Of a stretch of 64,000 bases of DNA, positions 63,376-64,000 are shown piece after piece. Position 1 is the first letter of the stretch. Every line of letters begins with the position of its first letter. Position numbers and translations under genes: made by a program. The stretch covers positions 1-64,000 of the forward strand of contig CAIMUX010000001.1 of the NCBI GenBank assembly GCA_903844735.1, written 5' to 3'. Origin of the DNA: Candidatus Eiseniibacteriota bacterium. GTDB lineage: Bacteria; Eisenbacteria; RBG-16-71-46; CAIMUX01. A model generated the notes under the pieces. It was not told the origin of the DNA and made no database searches. It saw only the letters and a list, made by a program, of their open reading frames with translations.

Positions 63376-64000
63376 GTGCGTAACGCACTCAACATCTCGG
63401 TCCGGTTGCTCGCGGTCTTCACGGTGATCACCGGACTCGCCTACCCCCTCGGGGTCACGCTCCTCTCCCGCGTGATCTTCCCCTTTCAGGCGGAGGGAAG
63501 CCTCGTCTACGAGGGACTTCCTGATGGTTCGCGCGGGGCCGAGGGCGCGGGAGCGCCCGAGAGAAGGCACGGAGACGAACCTGCAGGCGAAGGCGCCGGC
63601 GGACGCCCGGACCGCCGCGTGATCGGCTCCGCGCTGATCGGACAGTCGTTCACGGAGCCCCGGTACTTCTGGGGACGGCCCTCGGCGACCTCGCCCCCGT
63701 ACAACGCGTCCGCATCGACCGGATCGAACCTCGGTCCGTCGAATCCGGCGCTGGCGGACTCGATCCGGGCGCGCATCGAGAGGCTCCGCCGTCGGGACCC
63801 GCCAAGCGTGCGTCCCGTGCCGGTCGATCTGGTCACGGCCTCGGGGAGCGGACTCGACCCCCAGATCAGCCCCGCCGCGGCCTACTACCAAGTGCCAAGG
63901 GTTGCGCGGTCGCGTGGTCTGGACCCCGCAGCGGTGCGAAACCTGGTGGACCGGTGCCTGGAGCCCAGGCAGTTCGGACTCCTCGGGGAGCCGCGCGTGA
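63376..64000 (+). CDS. kdpC: Potassium-transporting ATPase subunit C, cut by the window edge
   Basis: The frame starts at GTG after GGAGGAG, eight bases after the kdpA-kdpB fusion, and is still open at the window end. It has the KdpC N-terminal membrane helix ([20 protein letters not shown]) and the conserved text [58 protein letters not shown] and [15 protein letters not shown]. Between LVYEGLPDG and RVIGSALIG about 30 extra residues rich in Gly, Glu and Arg are inserted compared with the usual family layout. KdpC helps assemble and activate KdpB, which is deleted here. One or a few codons are missing at the edge. Confidence 0.87.
   Translation, partial: MRNALNISVRLLAVFTVITGLAYPLGVTLLSRVIFPFQAEGSLVYEGLPDGSRGAEGAGAPERRHGDEPAGEGAGGRPDRRVIGSALIGQSFTEPRYFWGRPSATSPPYNASASTGSNLGPSNPALADSIRARIERLRRRDPPSVRPVPVDLVTASGSGLDPQISPAAAYYQVPRVARSRGLDPAAVRNLVDRCLEPRQFGLLGEPRV

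Overview
The window is 64 kb of visibly GC-rich bacterial DNA with no recognisable tRNA, rRNA or CRISPR array. Several clues suggest a deep-branching member of the FCB superphylum, of the Eisenbacteria/Krumholzibacteriota kind: secreted proteins sharing a FlgD-Ig-like C-terminal tail, two exported TPR-CHAT proteins, a Bacteroidetes-style (type B) succinate dehydrogenase/fumarate reductase, and a trimeric NAD-linked [FeFe] hydrogenase. The assignment is inference, not proof.

Layout. 1-6.2 kb is a wrecked defence island: fragments of type III restriction-modification genes (two mod copies, one res), an AbiEi/AbiEii-like pair, a DUF6088 relic and a truncated AAA ATPase. 6.2-17.8 kb holds an isoprenylcysteine-methyltransferase-like membrane enzyme, then a TPR-CHAT protease-like protein with an ECF sigma factor and a membrane anti-sigma-like protein, followed by four exported proteins. 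17.8-22.9 kb has a decayed beta-propeller gene, a second TPR-CHAT protein and a transposase fused to an antitoxin N-terminus. 23-26.4 kb (minus strand) is sdhCAB. 26.9-28.7 kb is an intact XhoI/PaeR7I-type restriction-modification pair. 29-33.2 kb is a response regulator plus hydCBA. 33.7-45.5 kb holds a radical SAM protein, a beta-helix relic, a cytidylyltransferase-aminotransferase fusion, rtcB, a CDP-alcohol phosphotransferase, a LysE exporter, a metallophosphoesterase and a DEDDh exonuclease. 45.5-55.7 kb mixes broken genes with two long membrane proteins and three copies of an unrecognised ~290-nt repeat. 55.9-61.8 kb is a six-gene operon centred on a papain-like peptidase/alpha-beta hydrolase fusion and an NlpC/P60 protein. 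62-64 kb is a kdpA-kdpB deletion fusion followed by kdpC.

A theme runs through the window. Many genes keep their N- and C-terminal ends but have lost the middle. At several junctions a short motif is expected on both sides. The core metabolic genes (sdh, hyd, rtcB) look intact. The deletions are either real genome erosion or an assembly artefact, and reads across the junctions would decide.

The observations most worth following are the three-copy repeat with apparently compensating hairpin changes, the CHAT/ECF sigma/anti-sigma triad, and the papain-hydrolase/NlpC operon.
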